Assembly: GCF_900636915.1 (NCBI RefSeq)
Contig: NZ_LR134327.1
Span: 62,001 to 126,000 of the forward strand
Reading direction: 5' to 3'
Source: Aggregatibacter aphrophilus ATCC 33389
GTDB lineage: Bacteria; Pseudomonadota; Gammaproteobacteria; Enterobacterales; Pasteurellaceae
DNA length: 64,000 nucleotides
In this document: in pieces, positions 47,397-58,700 of the stretch
Numbering within the stretch: the first letter of the stretch is position 1
Layout of the letters: every line of letters begins with the position of its first letter
Made by a program: the position numbers and the translations under genes
Notes under the pieces: model-generated
Seen by the model: the letters and a program-made list of their open reading frames with translations, nothing else
Databases searched by the model: none
What the model was told of the DNA's origin: nothing

Positions 47397-48782
47397 CTAT
47401 TGTTGCTCGGCTTGGTTAGGGGTTGCAGGTTCTGCGCTGACATCATTTCCCTTCGTCGTATGACTTTCGTCTTTATTTTCTGTCGGCGTGGCATTTTCCG
47501 GATCTAAATCTTTATCGGCAGAAAGGGTTATTCTTTGTATTTCTTGTGGCTGTTTATCTAACAACTTATCTAATGCATTTAAACTGCTTAATTGTGTCGG
47601 CACATCCACATAAATGGATTGTTCCGCCAATTCATCCAGTTTTTTCAGGAAGTTTTGCGCTACTTCCGTGCTGGTATCAAAATAAGTACGAATCCAAGAC
47701 GCCACCGTTTCTAAAGACTGTTTATACAAATCATCTTGCTGGCGCGGTACGGCTAAAATGGCGATTTGTAAACGCAAGCGAATATTTTCCCGCAAGTAAA
47801 TATCTTGATTCGGCGCCAATAACGCTTTGCTGTCGACCTTTTTCGGTGTGATACGAATAAAATGATTTAAAAAAGAGACCGCACTTTTTTCTGCGTTTTC
47901 TTTCCAGTCATCTAAAGAATCTGTGAGCTTGTCTTGACTTGGATCTTCATCAAAATTTACATTGAGGACATTCAATTCATCAACATCATTCGCCAATTGA
48001 GACAACTGCTGCATGATAGCGTTTTGATCCACATTATTCAGCGACAACAAGTTTTTTAAATCGGCATGAATAGCACTACGCACCGCTGCCACTGCAGGTA
48101 GTGACACTTTAGACAGAGTTTCATCAGCAACTTTTAACAGTGACACACTAGTGTCCACATCGTTATCCAACACTAATTTCCGTAATGCATTGTTCAATAA
48201 GAAATCTGCTTCGGTAAGCAACCAATCATTCGGTTGCTCCGCTTTGCTTTGATTAGCTAAACGCTGAACTTGTTGTTGCAATGCGGATAAATGTTGTTCT
48301 TTAGCAGCCAATTCTTGATTCAATGCACTGATTTGATCACTCGCCACTTGAGAAAATTCTGCTAACTTCGCTAGTTGGCTTTTTTCTGCATCAAAATTTG
48401 GCAAATTAATAGGCTCAACGGCATTTTTTTGCTGAAGTTGGGTTTGAAGTGCGGTCAGTTTTTGCTGCATTTCATCAACTTGTTGTTGCCCGAAGTAATA
48501 GCCGGCACCGCCCAGCCCAAGAGCAATCAAAATGGCCAACAACCCCAAAGCGGAACCGGTTTTCTTCACAATAACGGTTTCTTTCGGTGTAACCTTGGCT
48601 CCTGAAGGATGTGTATTTTCTTTCTCTTCGTGTTGCATGGTCGCTAGTTTATCCTCTGCGTTGATTTCAACCTGTTCATTTTCTGTCGCGTCTTGTTTCG
48701 CTAAATCAAGATCCTCATTGACGTCAATTTTGTGTTCAATTTCCGCATTATTTTTCGGATGATTCGATTTCTTGTTAGCCAT
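47397..48782 (-). CDS. hemX: HemX-like inner-membrane protein
   Basis: The 461-residue protein has an acidic, Asn/Glu-rich cytoplasmic start (residues 1-70). One membrane helix follows (about 78-96, LGLLAILIALGLGGAGYYFG), then a Gln-rich coiled coil (about 100-180) and a periplasmic domain with NDWLLTEADFLLNNALRKLVLDNDVDTSVSLLKVAD, the HemX family hallmark. Once called uroporphyrinogen-III methyltransferase by position, the family has no methyltransferase fold and its role is unclear. It lies 31 bases after hemD. A Pro/Thr/Glu-rich tail closes the protein. Confidence 0.9.
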   Translation of the reverse strand: MANKKSNHPKNNAEIEHKIDVNEDLDLAKQDATENEQVEINAEDKLATMQHEEKENTHPSGAKVTPKETVIVKKTGSALGLLAILIALGLGGAGYYFGQQQVDEMQQKLTALQTQLQQKNAVEPINLPNFDAEKSQLAKLAEFSQVASDQISALNQELAAKEQHLSALQQQVQRLANQSKAEQPNDWLLTEADFLLNNALRKLVLDNDVDTSVSLLKVADETLSKVSLPAVAAVRSAIHADLKNLLSLNNVDQNAIMQQLSQLANDVDELNVLNVNFDEDPSQDKLTDSLDDWKENAEKSAVSFLNHFIRITPKKVDSKALLAPNQDIYLRENIRLRLQIAILAVPRQQDDLYKQSLETVASWIRTYFDTSTEVAQNFLKKLDELAEQSIYVDVPTQLSSLNALDKLLDKQPQEIQRITLSADKDLDPENATPTENKDESHTTKGNDVSAEPATPNQAEQQ

Positions 48783-48813
48783 ATTGATTACCTATTAAAA
48801 GAGAAATGTTGCT

Positions 48814-49557
48814 TTAACGACATTGTAGCAAAGTTTGTAATAACGTTTGATTATCCGCACGAGGTGAAACAATCACATTCTGCCAGCCTAACGCCTGCGC
48901 CAAATGGGAAATTCTCTCACTCACTGTAATAAGTTGACAACTTTTTAACCAATTATGTTCATTTTGTGGTACAAAATCCACTAATTGTGTCAGGATTTCC
49001 GCGCTGGTAGCCACAATGGTTTGAACACCGGCACGCTTACAAAGACTGGTCTCCGTACTATTATAAACAATAGGTTCTCTTCGATAACATTCGACAATCT
49101 CAACGTTAGCACCGCGTTGTTGCGCTTGTTCTGAGAGTAACTCACGTCCGCCGTTACCGCGTAAAATTAATATCGTTTTGCCTTGTAAATTCTGCATTGC
49201 AGCAAGTTGTAACACACCCTCACTATTTTCTTGAGTTATAGGATAATGCACCGCTAAGGTCGTTATCATCGCAAAATGCTGTGCCGTACCTTGCCCAACT
49301 GTGAAATATTGCAAATCATCACGCCATACAAAGCCGGTGTTTTTTAACGCTTTGTCGGCAAAATCCACCGCACTTTTCGAGACAGCAAACACATAATCAC
49401 CTGCTTTCAATTGTGCAAATTTGTTCGGTAACCCATTCAGTTCTGCGCCGGCTTCAATATTAAATAAGGGCAAATGAATGGCAACCACTCCGGCCTTTGC
49501 CAACATATCAACCAACTGTTGCCCGCGTTCATCAGGACGAGTTACCAAAACGGCCAT
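48814..49557 (-). CDS. hemD: Uroporphyrinogen-III synthase
   Basis: HemD cyclises hydroxymethylbilane with inversion of ring D. The 247-residue product begins MAVLVTRPDERGQQLVDMLAKAG. It keeps the weakly conserved family pattern: AVSKSAVDFADKAL, FTVGQGTAQHF, ILRGNGGRELL, VECYRREPIVY and ATSAEILTQLVDF. The ATG at 49557 was chosen over a TTG four codons upstream because the family starts at this point and GGAT lies upstream of it. It follows hemC by 15 bases; the two enzymes act in sequence. Confidence 0.94.
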   Translation of the reverse strand: MAVLVTRPDERGQQLVDMLAKAGVVAIHLPLFNIEAGAELNGLPNKFAQLKAGDYVFAVSKSAVDFADKALKNTGFVWRDDLQYFTVGQGTAQHFAMITTLAVHYPITQENSEGVLQLAAMQNLQGKTILILRGNGGRELLSEQAQQRGANVEIVECYRREPIVYNSTETSLCKRAGVQTIVATSAEILTQLVDFVPQNEHNWLKSCQLITVSERISHLAQALGWQNVIVSPRADNQTLLQTLLQCR

Positions 49558-49572
49558 ACTTACATCCAATAC

Positions 49573-50499
49573 CTATGAGTAAATCGACTGCAAAATTTTG
49601 TCGGCACCTTGTGCCAAAAGCTGTTCGGCAATTTGCACACCTAAAACGTCCGCATTTTTCACCGCACTTTTGCCTTCCGCCCGAATAATTTGTGAGCCGT
49701 CAACATTACCTACTAAGGCTCTTAAATACAATTGCTCCTGTTGCAACACTGCATAACCGCCAATCGGCACTTGGCAACCACCCTGCAAATGATTATTCAT
49801 GGCGCGTTCCGCCAGCACACAACAAGTGGTTTCCGCATCAGCTAACGGCGCTAACAATTTTTGCACTTGAACATCATCAGTACGACATTCAATCCCAACG
49901 GCACCTTGTCCGGCTGCGGGTAAGGATTGTTCGACTTCAATAAAAGACGCGATACGATCTGCCAAACCTAAACGAATGAGGCCGGCAGAAGCTAAAATAA
50001 TCGCGTCATAATCGCCGTTATCTAACTTACTTAAACGCGTCCCCACATTGCCGCGCAAAGAACGAATATCCAAATCAGGGCGTAAAGCTTTCAATTGACA
50101 TTGACGACGCAAACTCGATGTTCCGACCACCGCACCTTGCGGCAACTCAGCAAAAGTGCGGTAAGAATTAGAAACAAATGCATCACGCGGATCTTCACGT
50201 TTGCAAATTACTGCTAACCCCAACCCTTCGGGAAATTGCATCGGTACATCTTTCATGGAGTGCACAGCAATATCCGCTTCCTTATTTAACAAGGCATTTT
50301 CTAACTCTTTGACAAATAACCCTTTGCCACCAATTTTTGCCAGCGGTGAATCCAAAATGACATCGCCTTTTGTCACCATTGGCACCAATTCGACGATTAA
50401 ATCGGGATATAACTGTTGCAGACGGTCTTTCACATAATTTGCTTGCCATAACGCCAACGGACTTTGGCGGGTGGCAATTTTCAAGGTTTTTTCAAACAT
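49573..50499 (-). CDS. hemC: Hydroxymethylbilane synthase (porphobilinogen deaminase)
   Basis: HemC links four porphobilinogens into hydroxymethylbilane using a dipyrromethane cofactor. The 308-residue enzyme begins [27 protein letters not shown]. It has the [18 protein letters not shown] active-site segment (catalytic Asp in HSMKD), [17 protein letters not shown], and the cofactor-cysteine loop [16 protein letters not shown]. First gene of hemCDXY, divergent from cyaA with 152 bases between. Presence of hemC suggests the strain can make heme past the ALA stage, unlike H. influenzae. Confidence 0.96.
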   Translation of the reverse strand: MFEKTLKIATRQSPLALWQANYVKDRLQQLYPDLIVELVPMVTKGDVILDSPLAKIGGKGLFVKELENALLNKEADIAVHSMKDVPMQFPEGLGLAVICKREDPRDAFVSNSYRTFAELPQGAVVGTSSLRRQCQLKALRPDLDIRSLRGNVGTRLSKLDNGDYDAIILASAGLIRLGLADRIASFIEVEQSLPAAGQGAVGIECRTDDVQVQKLLAPLADAETTCCVLAERAMNNHLQGGCQVPIGGYAVLQQEQLYLRALVGNVDGSQIIRAEGKSAVKNADVLGVQIAEQLLAQGADKILQSIYS

Positions 50500-50651
50500 A
50501 ATAACAACATATTGATCTTATCTAACGAGCCTTATCCTATCACTGTTAGCGCCAAAAGTCAGTTTCCATTTAATTTTTTTGCTTTCCATCTACACTGGTG
50601 ATAGAGTAAGCGCCAACTAAGTATTACCGTCGTAAAAAAACAGGATGTTAC

Positions 50652-53153
50652 TTGAAGTTTGATCTCAATAAAGCTAAAAAACGCGTGGACTATTTAGATA
50701 AGTTGCGCATTCAGCGAGCTTTATCAGATACACCTGAATCCTTTCAACAGGTTTTCAAGCTCATCCCGTTGTTGCTCCATTTTAATCATCCGAATTTACC
50801 TGGCTATGTTCCTGATGCTCCAACAGGGATTGCTAATTTCTGTCCGAATAAATTCCAACAGGAATACCTTTCTCATATTCTCGATACGGAAAACATTAAA
50901 AACTTTTTAAAAAAGCACCGTACTTTCGAGTCTGAAACTATCCTTGGCGTCTATGTTATGGGCAGCATTGCTTCCATTGCCCAAACGCCACAATCTGATT
51001 TGGACATTTGGCTTTGTCATCGAGAAGACTTGAGCCCGTCAACGCGCAAACTCTTACAACAAAAGGCCGAATGTATTCAACAATGGGCAAAGCGGTTTAA
51101 CGTAGAAATTAATTTCTATTTGATGGATCAAAAACGTTTCCGTTGCTTCCGTTATTCCGATCCTATTGATAGCGAGAACTGTGGTTCAGCACAATACATG
51201 TTGTTACTTGATGAATTTTACCGTTCTGTGATTCGCCTTGCGGGTAAACCGTTATTATGGCTGCATTTACTCATTGAAAATGAAGCTGACTACGAAGCGG
51301 AAATCGAACGCTTAACGCAAACGCAACAACTAGATTTAAACGATTGGGTTGATTTCGGCGGTTTAGGCACATTGTCTGCCAATGAATATTTTGGTGCAAC
51401 CTTATGGCAGTTATACAAAGGGATTGATTATCCTTATAAATCCCTGCTCAAAATTTTGTTATTGGAAACCTATTCTTGGCGTTATCCGAACACCTATTTG
51501 ATTTCTCGCGAATTCAAGCAAGCCTTGCTGAATGGTGAACTAAAAGAGGAGCATGAATTTGATCCCTATTTGGCCATGTTGCAACGGGTAACAGCCTATT
51601 TAACCAACCAAAAAGAATATAAACGACTGGATTTCGTGCGTTGTTGTTTTTATATCAAAGTCCATCAAAATGAAGTGGAGCCGGGCAAAAGCAATTGGCG
51701 TTTGGATGCCTTACTCAAACTCACTCAACAATGGGGCTGGAATTGTGGACAATTAGAGTTATTAAATCAACGTCAAGACTGGAAAATTAAACAAACCAAG
51801 AAAATGCATAATGACTTGATTAAGTTCTTGATGTTGAGCTATCGCAATTTAGTGAATTTTGCCCGCAAACATCAGGTAAATGTTAGCATTATGCCGCAAG
51901 ATATGAGCATATTAACCCGTAAACTTTATACTGCGTTTGAAGAATTGCCGGGTAAAGTCACGTTGCTCAATCCGCAGCTTGCAGTGGATTTATCAGAACG
52001 TCATCTCACCTTTATTGAAGTGCACAATAACCATCAATTTAAAGACGGTTGGTATGTGATTAACCAAACACCGGATATTCGTGGTTTTAGCCGTTCACGT
52101 TATACGGAATATAACGAAAGTCTAAATAAATTAGTGGCTTGGGCTTATTTCAACCGCCTACTGACCGCCAATACTGAGCTGTTTATTGCCAGTGAAAATG
52201 TCGAACTCAAGACCCTACGTCAGTTTGTCACTGACCTACGCTTGACTTTCCCTATTGAAGCACCACTCGCCAGTAACTCCGATCTCAGCCATCCTTGCGA
52301 AATTCGTAGTCTCGCAGTCATCATTAATTTGACCCAAGATCCGACCCGGCATTTAACGGAAATTAAGCCGAGTATTCAATCCAGTGACTTATTCAGTTTC
52401 GGGCCGAATGAAGAAAGTTTGGTCGGTAGCATTGATCTCACTTATCGCAATGTCTGGAACGAAGTCCGGACATTACATTTTGAAGGACCAAATGCCATTT
52501 TGTTGGCATTAAAAGTGCTTTCTAACAAAATTTATCGAGGAGCGCCATTGCCGAAACTGGTGCAGGTATTTTGTTACAGTCGTTATTATCGTCGCGCCTT
52601 GCGTCGTATTGTGACTACCTTAATCAATAAATGTATCAGTATTCAAATCGGTGCCACCCAGCCACCAAAAAATAATTTATTGCGTGTTGCGGGAAAAAAC
52701 TGGCAATTCTTCTTTGAAGAGCGCGGCATCAGTCTGCAAGAAATTCACAATGCCGAACTCCCTAAAACGAGACAACTTGACACCGCACTTAACTATAAAG
52801 TGAATGCCACTTACCCGGCTATGGTGAAACACCATAAATACCCTCATGAAATCGATATGTTTGCCAGCGAGGGGTTCTTGCAATTCTTCTTTGAAGATAA
52901 TCCGAATGGTAGCTTCAATGTGTACATTTTAGATGAGCTGAATCGTATCGAGGTTTATCGCAACTGTGATGGCACGAAAGATAAAAAAATTCACGAAATT
53001 AACCGAATTTATCAATCTTCAGGCTTGGATGAAAATGAGAATCCGTATAAAATCGTACAACGTGATTTCAATTATCCACAATTTTACCAACTATTAACGA
53101 CAAAAGACGGGATCACTATCGTGCCGTTCCATAGTCGCCTAGCCTTAGCTTAA
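50652..53153 (+). CDS. cyaA: Class I adenylate cyclase
   Basis: CyaA makes cAMP, the CRP co-activator used for both carbon regulation and competence. The 833-residue protein has the class I catalytic domain in its N-terminal half (GVYVMGSIASIAQTPQSDLDIWLCHR, with the GS and DLDIW nucleotidyltransferase motif; LLLDEFYRSVIRLAGK; NEYFGATLWQLYKGIDYPYK). The regulatory C-terminal half includes SPCEIR-like and SIDLTYRNVWNEVRTLHFEG segments. The start is TTG at 50652 with AGGA six bases upstream; E. coli cyaA also uses UUG, which limits its expression. It is followed ten bases later by narP. Confidence 0.94.
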   Translation: MKFDLNKAKKRVDYLDKLRIQRALSDTPESFQQVFKLIPLLLHFNHPNLPGYVPDAPTGIANFCPNKFQQEYLSHILDTENIKNFLKKHRTFESETILGVYVMGSIASIAQTPQSDLDIWLCHREDLSPSTRKLLQQKAECIQQWAKRFNVEINFYLMDQKRFRCFRYSDPIDSENCGSAQYMLLLDEFYRSVIRLAGKPLLWLHLLIENEADYEAEIERLTQTQQLDLNDWVDFGGLGTLSANEYFGATLWQLYKGIDYPYKSLLKILLLETYSWRYPNTYLISREFKQALLNGELKEEHEFDPYLAMLQRVTAYLTNQKEYKRLDFVRCCFYIKVHQNEVEPGKSNWRLDALLKLTQQWGWNCGQLELLNQRQDWKIKQTKKMHNDLIKFLMLSYRNLVNFARKHQVNVSIMPQDMSILTRKLYTAFEELPGKVTLLNPQLAVDLSERHLTFIEVHNNHQFKDGWYVINQTPDIRGFSRSRYTEYNESLNKLVAWAYFNRLLTANTELFIASENVELKTLRQFVTDLRLTFPIEAPLASNSDLSHPCEIRSLAVIINLTQDPTRHLTEIKPSIQSSDLFSFGPNEESLVGSIDLTYRNVWNEVRTLHFEGPNAILLALKVLSNKIYRGAPLPKLVQVFCYSRYYRRALRRIVTTLINKCISIQIGATQPPKNNLLRVAGKNWQFFFEERGISLQEIHNAELPKTRQLDTALNYKVNATYPAMVKHHKYPHEIDMFASEGFLQFFFEDNPNGSFNVYILDELNRIEVYRNCDGTKDKKIHEINRIYQSSGLDENENPYKIVQRDFNYPQFYQLLTTKDGITIVPFHSRLALA

Positions 53154-53162
53154 GGGGTTCAC

Positions 53163-53792
53163 ATGACTGATAAATTAAAAGTATTAATTATTGACGATCA
53201 TCCGTTAATGCGTCGAGGAATCAAACAACTTGTTGAATTGGAAGAAGGTTTTGAAGTAGTAGGTGGTGCAGGAAATGGCAGTGAAGGCATCAACTTGGCA
53301 TTAAAAACCTCGCCTGATCTCATTATTTTAGATCTGAATATGAAAGGGTTGTCCGGCTTAGACACGCTAAAAGCCCTAAGAGCCGAAGGCGTGGATGCGC
53401 GAATTGTGATCTTAACCGTATCTGACGCTAAAAGTGACATTTTCACCTTAATTGATGCCGGTGCCGACGGTTATTTATTAAAAGACACCGAACCCGACAC
53501 TTTGCTTTCCCAGCTTAAACGCATCGCACAAGGCGAAGTGATTTTAAGCGACTCCATTAAAAACTTACTGATTGAACGTCAATCTTCCCAAGAGCCGATT
53601 TATTCCTTAACGGATCGTGAAATGGATGTGCTACGTTTAATCGCTACTGGTCTATCCAATAAACAAATCGCCGGTCAATTATTCATTTCGGAAGAAACCG
53701 TAAAAGTACATATCCGCAATCTATTACGCAAACTCAACGTACATTCCCGCGTGGCTGCCACTGTGTTGTATTTTGAACATAAAAACGGGTAA
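53163..53792 (+). CDS. narP: Nitrate/nitrite response regulator NarP
   Basis: NarP is a NarL/FixJ-family regulator that activates anaerobic nitrate and nitrite respiration genes. The 209-residue protein has a receiver domain with acidic pocket D11-D12, phosphoacceptor D57 (LIILDLNMKG), Thr85 (VILTVSD) and Lys107 (GYLLKDTE). A LuxR-type helix-turn-helix follows at about 143-205 (LTDREMDVLRLIATGLSNKQIAGQLFISEETVKVHIRNLLRKL). Pasteurellaceae usually have NarP without NarL; the sensor NarQ is not in the window. It may be co-transcribed with cyaA (nine-base gap). Confidence 0.92.
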   Translation: MTDKLKVLIIDDHPLMRRGIKQLVELEEGFEVVGGAGNGSEGINLALKTSPDLIILDLNMKGLSGLDTLKALRAEGVDARIVILTVSDAKSDIFTLIDAGADGYLLKDTEPDTLLSQLKRIAQGEVILSDSIKNLLIERQSSQEPIYSLTDREMDVLRLIATGLSNKQIAGQLFISEETVKVHIRNLLRKLNVHSRVAATVLYFEHKNG

Positions 53793-53807
53793 CGCCCTTT
53801 TCCATCG

Positions 53808-53840
53808 AAAAATAGCCGGTTTTCTGCCGGCTATTTTTTT
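53808..53840 (+). terminator. Terminator after narP
   Basis: AAAAATAGCCGG (53808-53819) pairs with CCGGCTATTTTT (53827-53838), followed by TTG. Confidence 0.9.
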
Positions 53841-53950
53841 GAAGATACACCTTGACCGACCTCAAGAAATTTTTTGAAAATCCACCGCACTTTACATTGC
53901 AGGGCCTTAGCCTAAAAGGTACACTACAAACGTTTAATTTTGGGGTAAAT

Positions 53951-55711
53951 ATGAAGCAATCAGGCAATAAAATAACAGATTGGTTAGTTCGTACAATTTT
54001 ATTCTGTTGTCTCTTTTGGCAACCGTTGGCATGGGCCGAGCATGGTGTAGATTTGCAAATTAACGGCATCAAAGACAAAAAACTCGATGAAAATGTACGT
54101 ATTTATGTAGATGCCATTGAAAAAGAAGAAAGAGACGGTTCAGAACACTATCAAGAGTTAGTTCGTCAGGCAGTGAATAAAGGCTTACGTGCCTTTGGTT
54201 ATTATGAAAACACTGTCAGCTTTACATTAAAAAATCGTACTAAGCCCAATAAACCACAACTGATTGCCCATGTGAATGTCGGCAAACCCGTCCGAATTGC
54301 TGCCACCGATGTCGTTATTGAAGGTGACGCCAAAGGTGATCCCGAATTTACCAAATTAGAAACACAAGTCCCAAAAGCCGGCACCATTCTTAATCACGAA
54401 ACCTACGACGATTATAAAAGTAAGCTCCAGCAATTAGCCTTAACCCGAGGTTATTTCGATGCGGAATTTATCAATTCGCGATTAGAAGTCATGCCTTCCA
54501 TTTATCAAGCATGGTGGAAACTCAATTTTGATAGCCACAAACGTTATCATTACGGTCAAATTAACTTCCTGCACGCGCAAATTCGTGAAGAATATTTGCG
54601 CAATATGTTGAATATTAAACCCGGTGAAGATTATTTATTGAATGATCTTTCTACACTCAACAACAACTATTCTTCCACAAACTGGTTTAGTTCTGTGTTA
54701 TTGCAACCCCACCTCAAAGAGGAAACCAAAACAGTTGATTTAGACGTGCTACTGTATCCGCGCAAAAAAAATATTATGAGTGTCGGGATAGGCTACTCCA
54801 CTGATGTTGGCCCTCGCCTACAATGGAGTTGGACAAAACCTTGGATTAACGATCGCGGGCATAGCGTTAGAAGCAATATTTATCTTTCTTCACCGAAACA
54901 AACCATTGAATTAACTTACAAACAACCGTTGTTAAAAAACCCGTTGAATTATTATTATGAATATTCAGCAGGTTTCGAAAATGAAAATAAAAATGACACC
55001 AAAACCACAGCCTCGACTTTCGCGGCCCTGCGTTATTGGAACCACCCTACCGGCTGGCAATATTCTCTCGGTTTACGGGTGCGTCATGATTCCTTTACGC
55101 AAGCGGATATTTCCGACAAAACTTTACTGCTCTACCCAACGGCATCTTTAACCCGTACTCGTTTACGCGGCGGCGCGTTTCCTGACTGGGGAGACTCGCA
55201 ACGGATTACTGTAGATTTAGGGCGTAAACTTTGGTTATCGGACGTGGATTTTTTCAAAATTCAAGGTTCTACTGCCTGGATTCGAACCTACGCGCAAAAC
55301 CACCGTTTTCTGACCCGTTTAGAGGTCGGCATACTGAACACCGCCAATATCCACCGCATTCCACCCGCCTTGCGTTTCTTTGCTGGCGGCGATCGTAGTG
55401 TGCGCGGCTACGGATACAAAAAAATCTCACCGAAAGATCGCAACGGCAAGCTCATCGGTGGTTCACGCTTACTTACCGGCTCCGTCGAATATCAATATCA
55501 GGTTTATCAAGATTGGTGGCTGGCCACATTTGTAGATAGCGGGTTGGCGGCTAATTCTTTTAATCCGAACGAATTACGTTATGGCACCGGTGTTGGTGTG
55601 CGTTGGGCATCGCCTGTCGGAGCAATTAAATTTGATATTGCCACGCCAGTGCACGATAAAGACAACAGTAAAAATATTCAATTTTATATCGGGCTTGGCG
55701 CCGAAATATAA
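53951..55711 (+). CDS. tamA: Translocation and assembly module outer-membrane subunit TamA
   Basis: TamA is an Omp85-family barrel that with TamB helps export autotransporters and moves lipid between membranes. The 586-residue product begins [29 protein letters not shown], a signal peptide. Three POTRA domains follow (about residues 30-270), then a 16-strand barrel with [19 protein letters not shown] (the conserved RGY loop motif) and a terminal FYIGLGAEI. The ATG at 53951 was chosen because it opens the signal peptide; the frame is open upstream, but that region holds a narP terminator and a USS. The tamB gene starts 21 bases on. Confidence 0.94.
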   Translation: MKQSGNKITDWLVRTILFCCLFWQPLAWAEHGVDLQINGIKDKKLDENVRIYVDAIEKEERDGSEHYQELVRQAVNKGLRAFGYYENTVSFTLKNRTKPNKPQLIAHVNVGKPVRIAATDVVIEGDAKGDPEFTKLETQVPKAGTILNHETYDDYKSKLQQLALTRGYFDAEFINSRLEVMPSIYQAWWKLNFDSHKRYHYGQINFLHAQIREEYLRNMLNIKPGEDYLLNDLSTLNNNYSSTNWFSSVLLQPHLKEETKTVDLDVLLYPRKKNIMSVGIGYSTDVGPRLQWSWTKPWINDRGHSVRSNIYLSSPKQTIELTYKQPLLKNPLNYYYEYSAGFENENKNDTKTTASTFAALRYWNHPTGWQYSLGLRVRHDSFTQADISDKTLLLYPTASLTRTRLRGGAFPDWGDSQRITVDLGRKLWLSDVDFFKIQGSTAWIRTYAQNHRFLTRLEVGILNTANIHRIPPALRFFAGGDRSVRGYGYKKISPKDRNGKLIGGSRLLTGSVEYQYQVYQDWWLATFVDSGLAANSFNPNELRYGTGVGVRWASPVGAIKFDIATPVHDKDNSKNIQFYIGLGAEI

Positions 55712-55732
55712 ACAGGCAAACGGATAACCTCA

Positions 55733-58700
55733 ATGACAGAACATACGGAACAAGCATCTCAAACCGAAAAACCAAAAACAAAGAAAAAATCCCTTTGGCG
55801 TCGTGTTATATGCATCATAAGTGCGGTCATTTTTTTGCCCGTTTTTACGCTACTTGGTCTGCTCGCTACGCAAAGCGGACAACATAAACTCATCCAATGG
55901 ACCGATGCCCTGTTTGATGAACTTTCTATTGAACAGATAGAGGGGAATTTGAGCGAAGGGTTGGTGCTAAAGAATCTCCGTTTCCATACGGCCGGTATGA
56001 ACACACAAGTGACAGCAGCCCGCCTACAAATGCAACTAAGCTGTTTATGGCATTTGGATCTTTGTATTGACGATGTCACCTTACAACAACCTACCATTCA
56101 AATTGACACAGCTTCATTGCCCCCCTCGGAAGACAAGCTGAACACTGAAAATGCACCGATGAAGCGGATTCAACTGCCTATCGGCATAGCCATTCATCAG
56201 CTTGCTATTCACGATCTGAGCCTAATCATTGATAAGCATAAAATGACCTTGGGTACCTTTCAAACAGCTGCGTCTCTGAATAATGAAACCGGTTTAACGT
56301 TGGCACCGACAAACATTCACGATTTTGCTTTTATCAGCGCAACCGGTGATAACACAGAAAACGAAACCAAGCCGCAACCCCAAGCGAGATCAAACAAACC
56401 CATTGATTGGGTAAGCTTAGAACAAACCCTTAGCCAACCGCTTCTTACCGATTTAGGACAAATCGAGTTGCCTTTTGATATGCATATTCAAGGTATTCAC
56501 GGCAAAAATTGGCAATACCAAGCCCTTAACACAAAAGGCGAAAGTGAATTAGAGATTCAAGTCACCTCCGCAGAACTCTTGGCGGATGCTACCGACGATA
56601 AGGTGCAATTGCAGACATTTGATGTGAAAAGTTCGCTCGGCGATGTACAGGCAAACGGGCAACTACAGCTTCAAGAAGACTTTCCGCTACAACTGAAGCT
56701 CAACGCCGATTTGCAAACCTTAAAACAGAATAATGCGGTGTTGTTGACGGCAACGAAAGTGAATTTAGAACTGTCAGGAATGCTAAAAAAACAGACCGCA
56801 CTTTTGTTTCAAACTCAAGGCGTGTTAGATGCTGAACTCCATGTAGAGACCCAACTTGCCACCCCAAAAACGCCGTTAAACTTGAAATTAGCCATTGCTC
56901 GTGGGCAATATCCGTTTGAAGGAAAAGATCCGTTAAAAATAAAAGGCGTTAATTTAGCCATAAACGGCGATCTATTAGCCTCTCAAATTCAGTTAAACGG
57001 CGCTGTCAGTGGCATGGGTATTCCTGTCAACAGTCTTGATTTACAGGCTGTCGGCCATTTATCCAACATTGAAATAAATCATTTGAAACTCAACGCGTTA
57101 GATGGTTCAGCCGAACTTAAAGGCGATGTCAATTGGCGCGATGGGGTGGAGTGGGACAGTCACCTACAATTAGCCAAAATGAATCTCGGCACTTATTTAT
57201 CGGCCTTCCCGGCAGTGCTATCCGGCCAATTAAGCTCACAAGGCAAAGCCAATCAACGCGGTTGGCAGGTGGCCGTACCGCAATTAGACATTCAAGGCAC
57301 GCTTGCACAACGTCCACTCACCTTGCGAGGAGACTTAACCGCCGATGACCAACAAGGTTTAAATATCCCTAAGTTATCATTAACTTATGGTGAAAATAAG
57401 ATTAATGCGCAAGGGGCTATCGGTAAACAATCAGATTTCACTTTGAATATTAACGCCCCGAATTTACGCGGGTTGTGGGCGGATTTATCTGCAGGATTCA
57501 GCGGTAAAATAAAATTAAACGGCGATATCACTCACCCTTTGATTTATGTAGATCTCATCGGCAATCAGATTGCTTTTCAGCACATGCATTTGAATCAAGC
57601 CGTAGTAAAAGGACAAATCAACGGTGCGGAGCGCATTAAAGGTCAGTTGGATATTCACCTAAATGGTTTTAACTATAACGATATTAATGTCAACCAAGTC
57701 AAACTTTCTGCCACAGGGGATGAGCAAAAACATTCACTACAACTGATTTCCGATGGAGATCCGCTAGCCGCAAACCTCAATTTAACCGGAAATTTTGACC
57801 GCACTTTACAGCGTTGGCAAGGCACCTTAAGCCAATTCATGATTAAATCGGAATTTGGCAATTTCCAAACAAATCATAATGTTGCGGTAACCTTTGATAA
57901 TAAAACAACGGAAACGGCAATCTCCGCCCACTGCTGGATTCACAGCAACACGGATGTCTGTTTCCCGCACGCCTTCAAAGTGGGCGTCAACGGCGATGTA
58001 CCATTTGAAATCAAACGTTTTGACTTCGCGTTAGTGAATAAAATCTTGGTGCAGGAGCTACTCACAGGGAATTTGACCGGCAAAGGACGCGTGGCTTGGT
58101 TTAGCAATAAGCCGCTGTCGGCGGAATTACAACTGAAGGGGAATCATCTCTCCCTTACTCAAAAACTGGATCGTCGCACAATCAAATTAGATTTTCCGCA
58201 AATAAGCCTTAACGGAAATTTAACCAATAATAACTTGGCTCTCAAATCAGAAGTGAACGTTCAAAACCAAGGCAAAATCAGCACTGATTTAACATTACAA
58301 GATATCCCCAATGGACGTAAATTAGGTGGTTCCTTTCATATTCACAACCTAGATTTAAGCCTCGCCAATCAATTGCTGGCCAATGATGAAAAAGTCAACG
58401 GCGAACTCAAAACCAACCTGACATTAGGCGGTAACCTGAATGCACCAACCTTAAATGGAAGCATCAATTTAAATAAACTCACAGCCCAAATTCATTCCCT
58501 GCCGTTTGATATTAAAGACAGCGAACTGGCATTACACTTTGCCGGCACCAGCTCTACCTTAAAAGGTTACTTACAAACGGAAGATAGCCGACTCAATCTT
58601 AGTGGCGATGCCAACTGGAAAAATATCAATGATTGGTACACCCGCCTGCACGCCCAAGCGGATCAATTTAAGGTGAATATTCCGTCCATGGCGAGATTAA

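Noticed and set aside
49557..49569. hemD starting at the upstream TTG (adding MDVS)
   Set aside because: The family begins at the ATG (MAVLVTRP), and the GGAT SD fits that start.
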